Shown: piece by piece, positions 33,601 to 40,666 of the stretch
Layout of the letters: every line of letters starts with the position of its first letter
Numbering within the stretch: position 1 is the first letter of the stretch
NCBI GenBank assembly: GCA_009774395.1
Contig: VSNQ01000010.1
Coordinates: 7,402 to 62,491, forward strand
DNA length: 55,090 nucleotides
Reading direction: 5' to 3'
From: Lachnospiraceae bacterium
GTDB taxonomy: Bacteria > Bacillota > Clostridia > Lachnospirales > Lachnospiraceae
Made by a program: the position numbers and the translations under genes
The notes under the pieces: generated by a model
Databases searched by the model: none
What the model was told of the DNA's origin: nothing
Seen by the model: only the letters and a program-made list of their open reading frames with translations

Positions 33601-34828
33601 AGCGATTATTACCGGAACAGGAGTTCTGGACACCAATACCAGACAGAACAATAATTTGCAGGCAAATAAACGCTCGTATTATGGGGTAAAGCGTGTTACT
33701 TTTCAAATTAAAGGTGTAAATATCAATAAGGCAACAGTCAGCGGATTAGAAAAAAGTGTTGTTTACACAGGAAAGCCGATAAAGCAGACAAATTATCAAT
33801 TGACAATGAAAACTTCCAATGGTATAGAAGTTTTAAAGGAGGGTACGGATTATACAACGGTACAGAACAGTGTCGATGCTGGAACAGGGTATATTATATT
33901 CCAAGGAATCCATGCTTACACAGGAACGATGAAAAAGAGCTTCCGGATAACGCCATATGATTTCGCGGCGGATGAATCCCAGCAGATGGATTTTGTAATA
34001 GAAACAAATGTTCCTTATACAAAAGGCGGCGCAAAACCAGATGTTCAAGTATTTTTTGGCAACAGTTCAGCACCTAATTACAAGGATTTGCAATCTGAGA
34101 ACCCAAAAAATCCACAGACCCAGCAGCACATTTTATTGCAAAATGGTGTCGATTATAAATTGACCTACCACAATCATACAACGGTTTCAGGGAGTAAAAC
34201 GCCTAGCGTAACAATTACCGGAAAAGGCAACTTTAAGGGAAAGAAAACACTGGACTTTACGATAAGAAAGCAGGATATCGGCAAACTTTCCATAAACGCA
34301 TACGATAAAGTGTATACAGCAAAGGCAGGCACATATAAGACGAAAGTATCTGTTACAGACATAAACGGCAAAGTACTGAAAGCAGGAAAAGATTATCAGT
34401 CCCAAGTGATTTATACCTATGCGCAGTCTGTAAAGCTGTCTGATGGTACACAGCGCAGCGAGGGCGAAACCGTCGGCGATAAGGATATACTGCCAGTAGG
34501 TACGGTGTTAAATGCAGCGATTACTGGAATCAATAATTATCAAGGCAGTCTAATGGGGCAGTTCCGTATTGCGGCATTGGATATCAGCAAGGCAAAAGCA
34601 ACAATAACACCACAAACCTACACAGGTGTCGCAATTATGCCGGAGATTAAGGATATTATAGTACAGTATAAAGGGCGCACGCTGGTATATGGCTCAGAAT
34701 ACATAATAGAGAACTGCACGGATAATATTATAAAAGGTAAAGGAACTTTATATATCAAAGGCATCGGCGATTTCGGCGGGCAAAAGAAAGTGAAATTTGT
34801 GATTCGGTCGAAAAAAGTAGGGGGGTAA
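27611..34828 (+). CDS. Giant secreted papain-family (C1) cysteine protease with FnIII and Ig-like repeats
   Basis: Start ATG at 27611 with GGGGGA upstream; 2405 residues. A signal peptide (about residues 6-28) is followed by a Ser/Thr/Glu repeat linker, then a C1 peptidase domain with a complete active site: Gln291, Cys297 (GACWTFAF), His463 (NHAIIVVGW) and Asn495 (RNSWGSKW). Next come a beta-rich region, then fibronectin type III-like modules (about 720-1580), a low-complexity stretch of Asn/Gln/Ala/Lys repeats (about 1800-1860), and Ig-like modules that often end YTGTxxxxFxI to the C-terminus. No LPXTG motif or C-terminal membrane helix is visible, so retention would be through the modules. 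It probably cleaves host, dietary or surface proteins; this is inferred. Confidence 0.9.
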   Translation: MKGKQMKRVAVLLAASVLTAQCPVCPLKAQEKMTFMSENGFIGLEGSSSDYTIEFPEEPEIFNEFTSSFTEESKTSSEEITSTEESETSRKNKTTSAEESETSSKNKTTSAEESETSRESTTSAEESETSRESTTSAEESETSRETTTTSTEESETLSEITTTFTEEAETFSETDLLPTEEFSATEDSELSTIQQESDFLSIEDNTDDGTVLEKDDEDRNMDYILGREMTPEEIASQKAMEPDYLPELEIVELPEEAAIRADMPLRRKMRAVLPAKYDLREQGKLPAVRDQNPWGACWTFAFLGLMEYSLVKQGLADAESVNLSEHHLAYFTYHTGYDVLDNANDDMIESNPQSYYLQTGGNDYRAALRLMNWQGAAEEVQYPYPNDKNIPEGYSRNSAQDSIAILKRCSFYPAKANDAETRQIVKNLILENGCVSWSYFNDNKFLNYSTGAYYNDERTGTNHAIIVVGWDDDYAKENFNTDTMPEENGAWIVRNSWGSKWQENGYFYISYQDISLGSGNAVCVAQAERAGKYDNNYFHSNSIGMKQYGKYKKIAQIYQAKSPDAVKEQLAAVSFMIGSAGVDYQIQVYKNPKLDEGVVKDPESGTPMLESPVTGMVSYAGVYTVELPDPVEFDADDYMAIVIEFPETPAFMYCDSDYTANVSSEGSCSAKNAVEAGESLYMLSSTWQDMSLSGRSLRVNALTIDVNTTVKVPTLSIMEMQEAAGFVDMPSVLLRWSKCSNVQGYEVYRSLDGQNFEKIASVGADIRQYRDTLSAREETEFFYQVKALYQDGTGEGSGTVEESNIVNAQFLGVIEGAGLTITYNGKTAEFSWKAVAGADQYELQRREDASGDFETVQIFQGEQTAYTIDAAEYQMGIYNYRIRARKDTEDGMVYSQWSEADLAKDLVVEASDSHSATVAWLPIEGADQYGVKIRIGNTWYIYKIETSPENEKTSYTFQFDKVSYEVKIGEPYQYRMAAYQSGKEIYTSSTIIHCRPPESPLLALEADNAEKQGITLTWSGGNGVTAVDIYRSENAQDKGEQIGMADFAEGSYTDTAELTLKTAYFYYLEPFAENTAGEKIYGLPTDRVCAYQPPAAPQMEPITEQDSTVMVQWNRVSGAEGYLLEKSVNSGAFVQIADLPADTVQYIDKEVSRCNQYRYRITAYYTIDGGEAVKSGASKVNTIRLLPEPIEIEKVEEVNAGREGMHIAVSLPQIENAQCYVLYRSENGEDGNYRQIAKITDSSIYLDKEVVHGTTYFYKVLITIDTYTSALKDTKAVSIVTKPKYPEPVTIVSAAEPENVTSGTQIVLTIPRIENAQYYLLYRSESEKDETYIQIAKIMSAENADIADGENPADTITYTDNTVEPDTNYFYKVLVSVNNVLSIMEETAAVSIHTKAEETEENPSEPDETSPDNQDPDETKPNDKDPDETNPDNQAPNPPVLPAPISILSIREKNAGREGAEIIVSIPRRENAQSYNIYRSENGEKGMYQQIASLSATQELQPSAENRIDDNQPETDNVTGDIITFTDKEILPDTEYFYKVLVTVDKQTSTIENTTAARIVTKPVLQSFAIALSERELCQGSSQKLDFSLEPVQYPYTPDELVWTAQDSSGTTLPITVSDGKTIIMGTDGKEVLSMEYNAAEDSVVVGWEIYAIGASQVKTVRLCAALDGKMATVVIFVYQNKGFQVTGIEDQYYTGSAITPPIRVYDQGKLLIKGVDYSVSYTNNKNAYIKSANDQNTNNSPNVSKAPSVIVTGKGNYTGKETVTFSILPIDISNNTEGNAIGTSAATESTTNQNATANQYAAQDKYATANQTVAQDKYATANQTAAQDKYATANQTAAQDKYAMANQNAVQDKCAVVNEHTATNKIITVDNLVCAYRKNKTQKPVPTVLWNGTRLKKGRDFTVEYPNTTVGAYQDAGVYTVRINGINNFTGTREIALLITTEGLIAKTTVSKIKAQTYTGGEIQPLLTVKNGKRVLVENQDYTVTYENNIEVGTATAIITGTGVLDTNTRQNNNLQANKRSYYGVKRVTFQIKGVNINKATVSGLEKSVVYTGKPIKQTNYQLTMKTSNGIEVLKEGTDYTTVQNSVDAGTGYIIFQGIHAYTGTMKKSFRITPYDFAADESQQMDFVIETNVPYTKGGAKPDVQVFFGNSSAPNYKDLQSENPKNPQTQQHILLQNGVDYKLTYHNHTTVSGSKTPSVTITGKGNFKGKKTLDFTIRKQDIGKLSINAYDKVYTAKAGTYKTKVSVTDINGKVLKAGKDYQSQVIYTYAQSVKLSDGTQRSEGETVGDKDILPVGTVLNAAITGINNYQGSLMGQFRIAALDISKAKATITPQTYTGVAIMPEIKDIIVQYKGRTLVYGSEYIIENCTDNIIKGKGTLYIKGIGDFGGQKKVKFVIRSKKVGG
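27848..28090 (+). repeat. 39-42-bp in-frame tandem repeat, Thr/Ser/Glu-rich, in the protease
   Basis: About six units of 39 or 42 bp, encoding TTSAEESETSRKNK and shorter TTSAEESETSRES forms, lie between the signal peptide and the catalytic domain. They are multiples of three and give a length-variable linker. The linker resembles the repeat in the first gene of the window in composition, not in sequence. Confidence 0.85.
33010..33190 (+). repeat. 36-bp in-frame tandem repeat (QDKYATANQTAA) in the protease
   Basis: Four near-identical 36-bp units plus decayed ends, with a 12-residue period (QDKYATANQTAA). It separates two groups of Ig-like modules. The near-identical units suggest recent expansion by slippage or recombination. 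Confidence 0.85.
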
Positions 34829-34885
34829 AACAGGCGGCAGCTGCGATTTATGACAGGCAGAATATGAAAAAGGAGAATGCGTAAA

Positions 34886-36466
34886 ATGGGAATATATCTG
34901 AATGTTGGAAAAGATGGATTTCGAGAGTCTGTAGCATCAAGCATCTATGTGGATAAAACAGGATTTATTGCGGAAACCAATATGCTGTTGGGAACAGAAC
35001 AAAAGTATGTCTGCATTAGCCGCCCCCGCCGCTTTGGCAAGTCAATGACAGCTAAAATGTTAGCAGCATATTATGGAAAAGAGGAATCTAGGGAACTATT
35101 TCAGGGACGTGCAATTGAAAGTCATAAAACCTTTGAAGCGCATTTAAACAAGTACAATGTGATATTTTTAAATATGCAGGAGTTTTTTAGTGCTGGGCAT
35201 AATGTAGATAAGATGAAAGCACTAATCGAAAAGTGCGTTTTATGGGATTTATTAGAACAATATCCAGATTTTCGTTATTTTGATTCTGAAAATTTAATAA
35301 GAACGCTGCAGGATATTTATGCGAAAACAAAAATACCGTTTGTATTTATTATTGATGAATGGGATTGTATTTTTCGGGAGAGCAAAGGGAATAAAGAGGC
35401 ACAGGAATTATATTTAGACTTTTTGCGCAGTCTGCTAAAAGACAAAGCTTATGTAGCACTTGCATATATGACAGGAATTTTGCCGATTAAAAAATACGGT
35501 ACGCACTCGGCGCTCAATATGTTTGATGAGTATTCCATGACCAACCCAAGACAGTTTGCACAATATGCAGGATTTACGGAAGCAGAAGTCGAAGGACTGT
35601 GCAGAGAGTACAATATGGATTTTGCAGAGGCAAAAAGGTGGTATGATGGATATCAGTTGACGGCGTCACCAGAAAATGTGGTTCGGATTTACAGCCCGCG
35701 TTCTGTAGTAAGCGCAATGCTTTCCGGCATTTATGATACGTATTGGAATCAGACAGAAACCTTTGAAGCTTTACGGGAGTATATTGTTTTAAATTATCAT
35801 GGTTTAAAAGACATGATTATTGAACTGTTAGCAGGGCAGCACAAAAAAATAGAAACAGGAACATTTACGAATGATATGACAACATTTGAATGTACGGATG
35901 ATGTATTGACATTGTTGGTGCATTTGGGATATCTTGGATATGATTTTCTCAAAAGTGAGGTTTTTATTCCAAACTATGAAGTGGCAATGGAGTTTGTTAA
36001 TGCAGTTAAGGGCGCTGGATGGGATGAAGTGGCGGCGGCAGTAAAAGCATCGGATCAACTGCTGCAAGCAACATGGCATTGCGATGAAACTGCAGTTGCT
36101 TCCGGAATTGCACAGGCACATTTTGAAACTTCAATATTAAACTATAATAATGAGAATGCGTTAAGCTGTGTAGTGTCACTGGCATATTACAGCGCACGGC
36201 GGTATTATACAATTGTCCGCGAATTTCCGACTGGGAAAGGATTTGCAGACCTAGTTTTTCTGCCACGGAAAAATCATTTGGACAAACCCGCAATTGTTGT
36301 AGAATTAAAGTGGAATAAGGATGCAAAAGCAGCAATTGCGCAGATAAAAGAAAGGAAATATTTACAGGCATTGAAAGATTATCAAGGAAATGTTCTGCTG
36401 GTTGGCGTAAACTATAATCAACAAAGTAAGGAACATGAATGCAAGATAATGGCTTATGAATATTAA
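34886..36466 (+). CDS. AAA-ATPase-like protein with PD-(D/E)XK nuclease-type domain
   Basis: I prefer ATG 34886 over ATG 34877 because the AAAGGAG ends 1 bp before the latter and 10 bp before the former; 526 residues. The N-terminal ~210 residues have the RPRRFGKS P-loop and YVDKT and IIDEWD motifs of the AAA-ATPase_like family, and the C-terminal ~130 residues have the DLVFLP...VVELKWNKDAK motif of the PD-(D/E)XK nuclease superfamily. Such proteins are very common in Lachnospiraceae and Bacteroidetes, often in many copies. Their job is unproved; a nuclease or defence role has been suggested from the fold alone. Confidence 0.85.
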   Translation: MGIYLNVGKDGFRESVASSIYVDKTGFIAETNMLLGTEQKYVCISRPRRFGKSMTAKMLAAYYGKEESRELFQGRAIESHKTFEAHLNKYNVIFLNMQEFFSAGHNVDKMKALIEKCVLWDLLEQYPDFRYFDSENLIRTLQDIYAKTKIPFVFIIDEWDCIFRESKGNKEAQELYLDFLRSLLKDKAYVALAYMTGILPIKKYGTHSALNMFDEYSMTNPRQFAQYAGFTEAEVEGLCREYNMDFAEAKRWYDGYQLTASPENVVRIYSPRSVVSAMLSGIYDTYWNQTETFEALREYIVLNYHGLKDMIIELLAGQHKKIETGTFTNDMTTFECTDDVLTLLVHLGYLGYDFLKSEVFIPNYEVAMEFVNAVKGAGWDEVAAAVKASDQLLQATWHCDETAVASGIAQAHFETSILNYNNENALSCVVSLAYYSARRYYTIVREFPTGKGFADLVFLPRKNHLDKPAIVVELKWNKDAKAAIAQIKERKYLQALKDYQGNVLLVGVNYNQQSKEHECKIMAYEY

Positions 36467-36474
36467 GATAAATC

Positions 36475-36568
36475 AGGTTGTCGTAAAAAGGTTATGCTTC
36501 TATAATGCATAGATGTAATATCAAATGCGTTACATGATATATATATAGAAAGCACTTTCCGACAGCCT
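36475..36568. repeat. A-type palindromic element A5, ending in a T-run (possible terminator)
   Basis: Inverted ends AGGTTGTCG and CGACAGCCT flank about 94 bp, and TTTTTT follows. It sits 8 bp after the AAA/nuclease gene and may terminate its transcript. It belongs with the A family by end sequence but has a different middle. Confidence 0.6.
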
Positions 36569-36581
36569 TTTTTCGTTAATG

Positions 36582-36684
36582 TATACTGCTTAACAGTTAA
36601 AATTTTCGAGTAACCTGACTACATAACGCCAGCCATATAAGGTTAACCAGTACAACATGGTAGATGCTGGTGTTATGTAGTATA
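36582..36684 (+). repeat. D-family palindromic element, copy D2 (103 bp)
   Basis: It runs from TATACTGCTTAACAG to TGTTATGTAGTATA, and is the inverted, slightly diverged copy of the element at 12462-12564 with equal length. The two elements A5 and D2 fill the 388-bp space between the nuclease and acyltransferase genes. Confidence 0.7.
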
Positions 36685-36762
36685 ATTATGTAATATATAT
36701 ACGACTTTGATAAAGTGCTAGATTGTGCCGTAATACAGTTACCACCCTTAAATGATTATTCA

Positions 36763-36791
36763 TTGACATACTATGGACAATGAAGTATACT
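36763..36791 (+). promoter_or_regulatory. Consensus promoter, copy 1 of a repeated pair
   Basis: TTGACA at 36763-36768, 17-bp spacer, TATACT at 36786-36791, upstream of the acyltransferase pseudogene. The sequence ATTGACATACT, six variable bases, then AATGAAGTATACT is repeated at 37865-37893. Confidence 0.85.
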
Positions 36792-36854
36792 AAAGCAACA
36801 ATAAAAAATGCACAATCTCCGCACAAGGATAGAGAAATTGATAGGAGGGTAGAA

Positions 36855-37868
36855 ATGCCAATTTTACGGACAATAGAGGAAAAGGAACACTTTAGTTCCC
36901 TTGATTTATTTAAGTTTTTACTGGCGATTATGGTAATCGCTTTTCATACCAATCCATTTGAGCAGTGTCAAATTCCGTTGATAGATGAAATTGCAATTGT
37001 CTTAGCTGATGTTACAGTACCATTCTTTTTCTGTATTTCAGGGTTTTTGCTTGCGCGGAAATGAGGCAGAACAAAGGAGGAACGGCAGACGAAAATTATA
37101 AAAATATTGATTGACACGGTGAAATTGTATGTTATCTGGACGCTGATCAGTTTTCCGCTGTCGGTATATGGATATATTTTATCTGGTAATAGCTGGATAA
37201 ACTGTATCCTTTCCTATATTAAATATTTTTTCTTTGTGGGAAAGTTGTTTCAGTCGTATCATTTATGGTATTTGCTGGCAATGATATATTCTCTGGTGTT
37301 TATCTTGATTTTGGTTCACTGCAATCGGGGAATCAATAGTATGCTGCTTGTTGGTGTGATGTTGTATGCAGTTCGTTTGGGCTTGGAATATTTTAGGCTG
37401 AATACAGATGCATTTCCCATGTTGGCGCCAGTTGTGGGGATTTATGAATATATTTTTAACAATGGCAATATTTTCACAGGAATGTTATATATGTGTATTG
37501 GAATTACTGTGGTAGAAAAGCGGTGCTGTTTTTCCTTTTTTGCAAGTTTGGTGCTTTTTATTACAGGAATTGTGATTAAGTATACGATTCACAGTGAATT
37601 GGGGAATATTATAGCATCTAGTTGCTTTTTTATGATGGTACTGAATATTGACTTGCCACAGTTTCCTTTTTACATAATATTAAGGCAGTTGAGCAGATAT
37701 ATGTATCTTGTGCATTTAATCTGTTTTTCTGGATATACCCTTTTCATAGGCAATTTTAATCATTTAGGGGTAGATTCTTTTGTGGCAACGTGTGTTCTTT
37801 CGCTTGCATTTGCCGTTGTGGTTACAGCGATTCAAAAGCGAAGAATAAGACGAAGCACAACACATTGA
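36855..37868 (+). pseudogene. Acyltransferase family 3 membrane protein, interrupted by an in-frame TGA
   Basis: ATG with GGAGG 6 bp upstream (36844-36848). The frame would run 337 codons, normal for the family, but codon 70 is TGA (37062-37064). Before it is the typical start of a membrane acyltransferase (SLDLFKFLLAIMVIAFHTNPF with the catalytic-region His, then a second helix ending FCISGFLLARK). After it, the same frame continues with GRTKEERQTK and about ten membrane helices. No shift is needed, so this is a single nonsense change (CGA or GGA to TGA would do it). Neighbouring genes use TGA as a stop, so recoding is unlikely. The family acylates surface sugars. Confidence 0.75.
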
Positions 37869-37893
37869 CATACTTTTATCAATGAAGTATACT
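37865..37893 (+). promoter_or_regulatory. Consensus promoter, copy 2 of a repeated pair
   Basis: TTGACA at 37865-37870, 17-bp spacer, TATACT at 37888-37893. The flanks match the promoter at 36763-36791. It begins inside the last codons of the acyltransferase frame and drives the RNA ligase gene. Confidence 0.85.
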
Positions 37894-37970
37894 GATTCCT
37901 AGAAAATACTGGTTAGAGTCTGAAAGGCATAGAATTTAACAAATGCAGGCAGTTTTTGGGAGGATTTATA

Positions 37971-38606
37971 ATGAAAGAGTATACGAAAATAGAAACCGTT
38001 TTTGAGCGTGATATGGAAGGAACGAAAAAGCTAATCGAGGGGAAATACCGCAATGAAACGGTTGCATACTTAAAAGACAATGAATGGATCTGTACAGAGA
38101 AAATCGATGGGACAAATATCGGTGTGATTTGGGACGGGCACAAAGTATCATATCAAGGCAGAACAGAGCGTGCGCAGGTGCCAACGCATCTTATGAACCG
38201 ATTAATCGAATTATTTGGCGGCAGTATCAATGAAGAATTATTTGAACAAAAGTTTGGAGAAATGCAGGTCATTCTTTTTGGTGAGGGTTACGGTGCAAAA
38301 ATCCAAAACGGCGGAAAATATCGCAGTGATGTTTCCTTTATTTTATTTGATGTTTATTTACCAGAGCAGAATCTATGGCTAAAGCGCGACGCGATAGAGG
38401 ATATTGCAAAGGCGTTTGGTATTGAAGCTGTGCCAATTGTATTAAAGGGAACGCTGCAGCAGGCGGTTGATTATGTAAAATCCAAGCCGAAATCCACAAT
38501 AGGAGAGGCAGATATGGAAGGGCTTGTATGCAGACCAGCGATAGATCTATTAGATCGCATGGGAAAACGCGTGATTGTAAAAGTAAAAGTGGCTGATTTT
38601 GCATAG
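37971..38606 (+). CDS. ATP-dependent RNA ligase (T4 Rnl2-like)
   Basis: ATG at 37971 with GGGAGG about 8 bp upstream (an in-frame TTG at 37956 is less likely); 211 residues. The nucleotidyltransferase motifs of the Rnl2 family are present in order: motif I KIDGTN with the AMP-accepting Lys44, YQGRTE (61-66), an FGEGYGAK block with Glu104, motif IV EGLVCRP (183-189) and motif V KVKVADF (204-210). There is no C-terminal domain. It joins RNA ends, probably for RNA repair. Such genes are common in phages but also appear alone in clostridia; no phage genes flank it here. Confidence 0.9.
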   Translation: MKEYTKIETVFERDMEGTKKLIEGKYRNETVAYLKDNEWICTEKIDGTNIGVIWDGHKVSYQGRTERAQVPTHLMNRLIELFGGSINEELFEQKFGEMQVILFGEGYGAKIQNGGKYRSDVSFILFDVYLPEQNLWLKRDAIEDIAKAFGIEAVPIVLKGTLQQAVDYVKSKPKSTIGEADMEGLVCRPAIDLLDRMGKRVIVKVKVADFA

Positions 38607-38726
38607 AGCAGCAAATAGTGTATGGCTGCTGCCGCTCCGTGATAGCTTGATGCATCTTAACCACTATATGTTCCTAGGCTGAACGATAACAAGATTAGAA
38701 AATTGATTGCTGTAATGGGAGGAATT

Positions 38727-39131
38727 ATGGATAAGGTAGAGAAATACTTGCAGAAAATCTGCAATGCGTTGGAATTGGTAGCAGCAGTGCTGGTGTTAAT
38801 CGGGATTTTGCTGTCGATGTATGGCTTTTTAAAGGATATAGAAACTTTTAGCAGTCTGCTAGGAAATATGGCGTCATTTAAGCATTATTTAGAGAAAATA
38901 TTTATTATTGTAATTGGAATAGAATTTCTGAAAATGCTTTGTCGTCCCAACGCGGATAACGTGATTGAAATATTGATTTTCTTAGTTGCGCGCCATATGA
39001 TCGTGGAGAAAACAACGCCGTATGAGGATTTTGCTTCCGTAATCGGCGTAGCGGTGCTGTGCATTGTACACAGATATTTACATATGCTGGAAAAGAAAAA
39101 AGAATCTGCAAAGAGCGAGGAGCAGGAGTGA
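38727..39131 (+). CDS. Small integral membrane protein, PsiE-like
   Basis: ATG at 38727 with GGGAGG 4 bp upstream; 134 residues. Four hydrophobic segments lie near residues 16-36, 56-74, 82-92 and 100-118, with a charged C-terminal tail. The arrangement (IIVIGIEFLKML, then LIFLVARHMIVEK) resembles the phosphate-starvation-inducible PsiE family, whose function is unproved. I hold that name only tentatively. It lies between the RNA ligase and the methyltransferase genes on the same strand. Confidence 0.55.
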   Translation: MDKVEKYLQKICNALELVAAVLVLIGILLSMYGFLKDIETFSSLLGNMASFKHYLEKIFIIVIGIEFLKMLCRPNADNVIEILIFLVARHMIVEKTTPYEDFASVIGVAVLCIVHRYLHMLEKKKESAKSEEQE

Positions 39132-39202
39132 AGGGGCTGTCGCAATAAAATCCACGAGCAGCGTGCAGATTACGCAAGGAACATAAAAGGAATGGAGAAA
39201 AT

Positions 39203-40453
39203 ATGGACGAGTTAAGAATGCTGTTAGGCGCATATATACAAAATAATGAGATAATTCTAAGCGCGACAGCCAGTAATCCCCGCAATCGAGAGAAATTGTC
39301 CAAAATCCGCCTGCGTCCCATCCATATGAAAAATACTTTGTATTATCAGGCGGAGCGCTTTGTGGGAACAAAAGTATTTCATCAAAATATTGAACCTTTG
39401 CAGATCCCAGATTTTTTTGCAGAAGCAATGGAAGTAGATTTTCGGCAGCTTGAACTGGAAACTGCGCGGCACAAAGTAATTGTGCTGGTAAGCAAAAAGG
39501 GAAACATTAGTATTAAGGAAAAAACAAAGTACGTTTGCGCGGACGCTGCTGTGCAGTTTACGGAAAATGGCACAAATCAGACCGCTTTGGACAGTGCGGC
39601 ATTGCAGGCAAATTTTGCACATAACCGCGAAAAAAATTATATTCTCCCACAGGAAGAACCTGTGCCGTTTTTAGTGGCGCTTGGCGTGCAGACGGCGCAA
39701 GGAAAAGTTGTTCATGCAAAGTACGATAAGTTTCGGCAGATTAACCGTTATCTTGAATTTGTACGTGATATTCTGCCATACCTTCCCAATAACGGAAAAA
39801 CGCTTAGGATTGTCGATTTTGGATGTGGGAAATCGTATCTTACATTTGCGTTGTATTATTATTTGAAAGTAATGCAAAACTATAATATTTCTGTCACCGG
39901 TTTGGATTTAAAACAAGATGTAATAGAAAAGTGTCAGGCACTTGCGGATAAATTGGAATATAATGGGTTAAAATTTCTTGTGGGGGATATCGGCTCTTAT
40001 CATGGAACAAAAGAAGCCGATATGGTGGTAACGCTTCATGCCTGCGATACCGCGACGGATTATGCACTGGCAAAGGCAGTGAAATGGAATGCCAAAGTAA
40101 TTTTATCAGTACCGTGCTGCCAACATGAATTAAATCGTCAAATTTCCTGTGCTGCATTGGAGCCAGTGCTGCAATATGGGATTATAAAAGAGCGTATGGC
40201 GGCGCTGATAACAGATGCGCTGCGTGCGAATCTTTTGGAGGAACAGGGGTATGACACGCAGCTTCTGGAATTTATTGATATGGAACATACCCCCAAAAAT
40301 ATCTTAATCCGCGCAGTAAAGCGAGAGGAGAAAGGGTCTTCTATCCGATATCATAAAAGCCATAATAGCGTAGTAAATGCACAGCAGCTAGAGGAAATGC
40401 TGCACGTAAAGCCTACATTGCGGCGTCTGCTGGAAAATGCAAAAACCGATTAA
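39203..40453 (+). CDS. SAM-dependent methyltransferase (Methyltransf_32-like)
   Basis: 416 residues, ATG with AAAGGA and GGAG upstream. The C-terminal half has a class I SAM-binding core: VDFGCGKSYLTFALYYYL (motif I, residues about 205-222), VTGLDLK, and the LHACDTATDYAL and VPCCQHEL motifs typical of this family. The N-terminal ~180 residues form a separate region of unclear fold. Members methylate unknown substrates, often thought to be RNA or small molecules. Just upstream lies a fragment of an A-family element (39133-39150). Confidence 0.85.
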   Translation: MDELRMLLGAYIQNNEIILSATASNPRNREKLSKIRLRPIHMKNTLYYQAERFVGTKVFHQNIEPLQIPDFFAEAMEVDFRQLELETARHKVIVLVSKKGNISIKEKTKYVCADAAVQFTENGTNQTALDSAALQANFAHNREKNYILPQEEPVPFLVALGVQTAQGKVVHAKYDKFRQINRYLEFVRDILPYLPNNGKTLRIVDFGCGKSYLTFALYYYLKVMQNYNISVTGLDLKQDVIEKCQALADKLEYNGLKFLVGDIGSYHGTKEADMVVTLHACDTATDYALAKAVKWNAKVILSVPCCQHELNRQISCAALEPVLQYGIIKERMAALITDALRANLLEEQGYDTQLLEFIDMEHTPKNILIRAVKREEKGSSIRYHKSHNSVVNAQQLEEMLHVKPTLRRLLENAKTD

Positions 40454-40474
40454 TGGATAGAATGAGATAGAATG

Positions 40475-40610
40475 GTAACAGTTCAGGTAGGTCTGCGCAT
40501 TTACTGCGCTGACCGTAATAAAGTGTAGTGGTTGGAGGTATCCAGTCCATCGCGAAGCGATTTCCAATGGCTGGATACGTAACAGTTCAATGGGTTATCT
40601 GAACTGTTAC
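40475..40610. repeat. 136-bp palindromic element with perfect 12-bp ends
   Basis: GTAACAGTTCAG at 40475-40486 and CTGAACTGTTAC at 40599-40610 are perfect inverted repeats. Inside, GTATCCAG and CTGGATAC form a second hairpin. It resembles the B family only in the AACAGTT of its ends. Confidence 0.7.
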
Positions 40611-40666
40611 ATAGAATGCAAATAGGTATTGGATTTCTAAAAAGATAAATTTGAAATGGGGAGATT

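Noticed and set aside
37062..37064. Selenocysteine or other TGA readthrough in the acyltransferase
   Set aside because: The family has no Sec at this place, no insertion element was seen, and neighbouring genes end in TGA.
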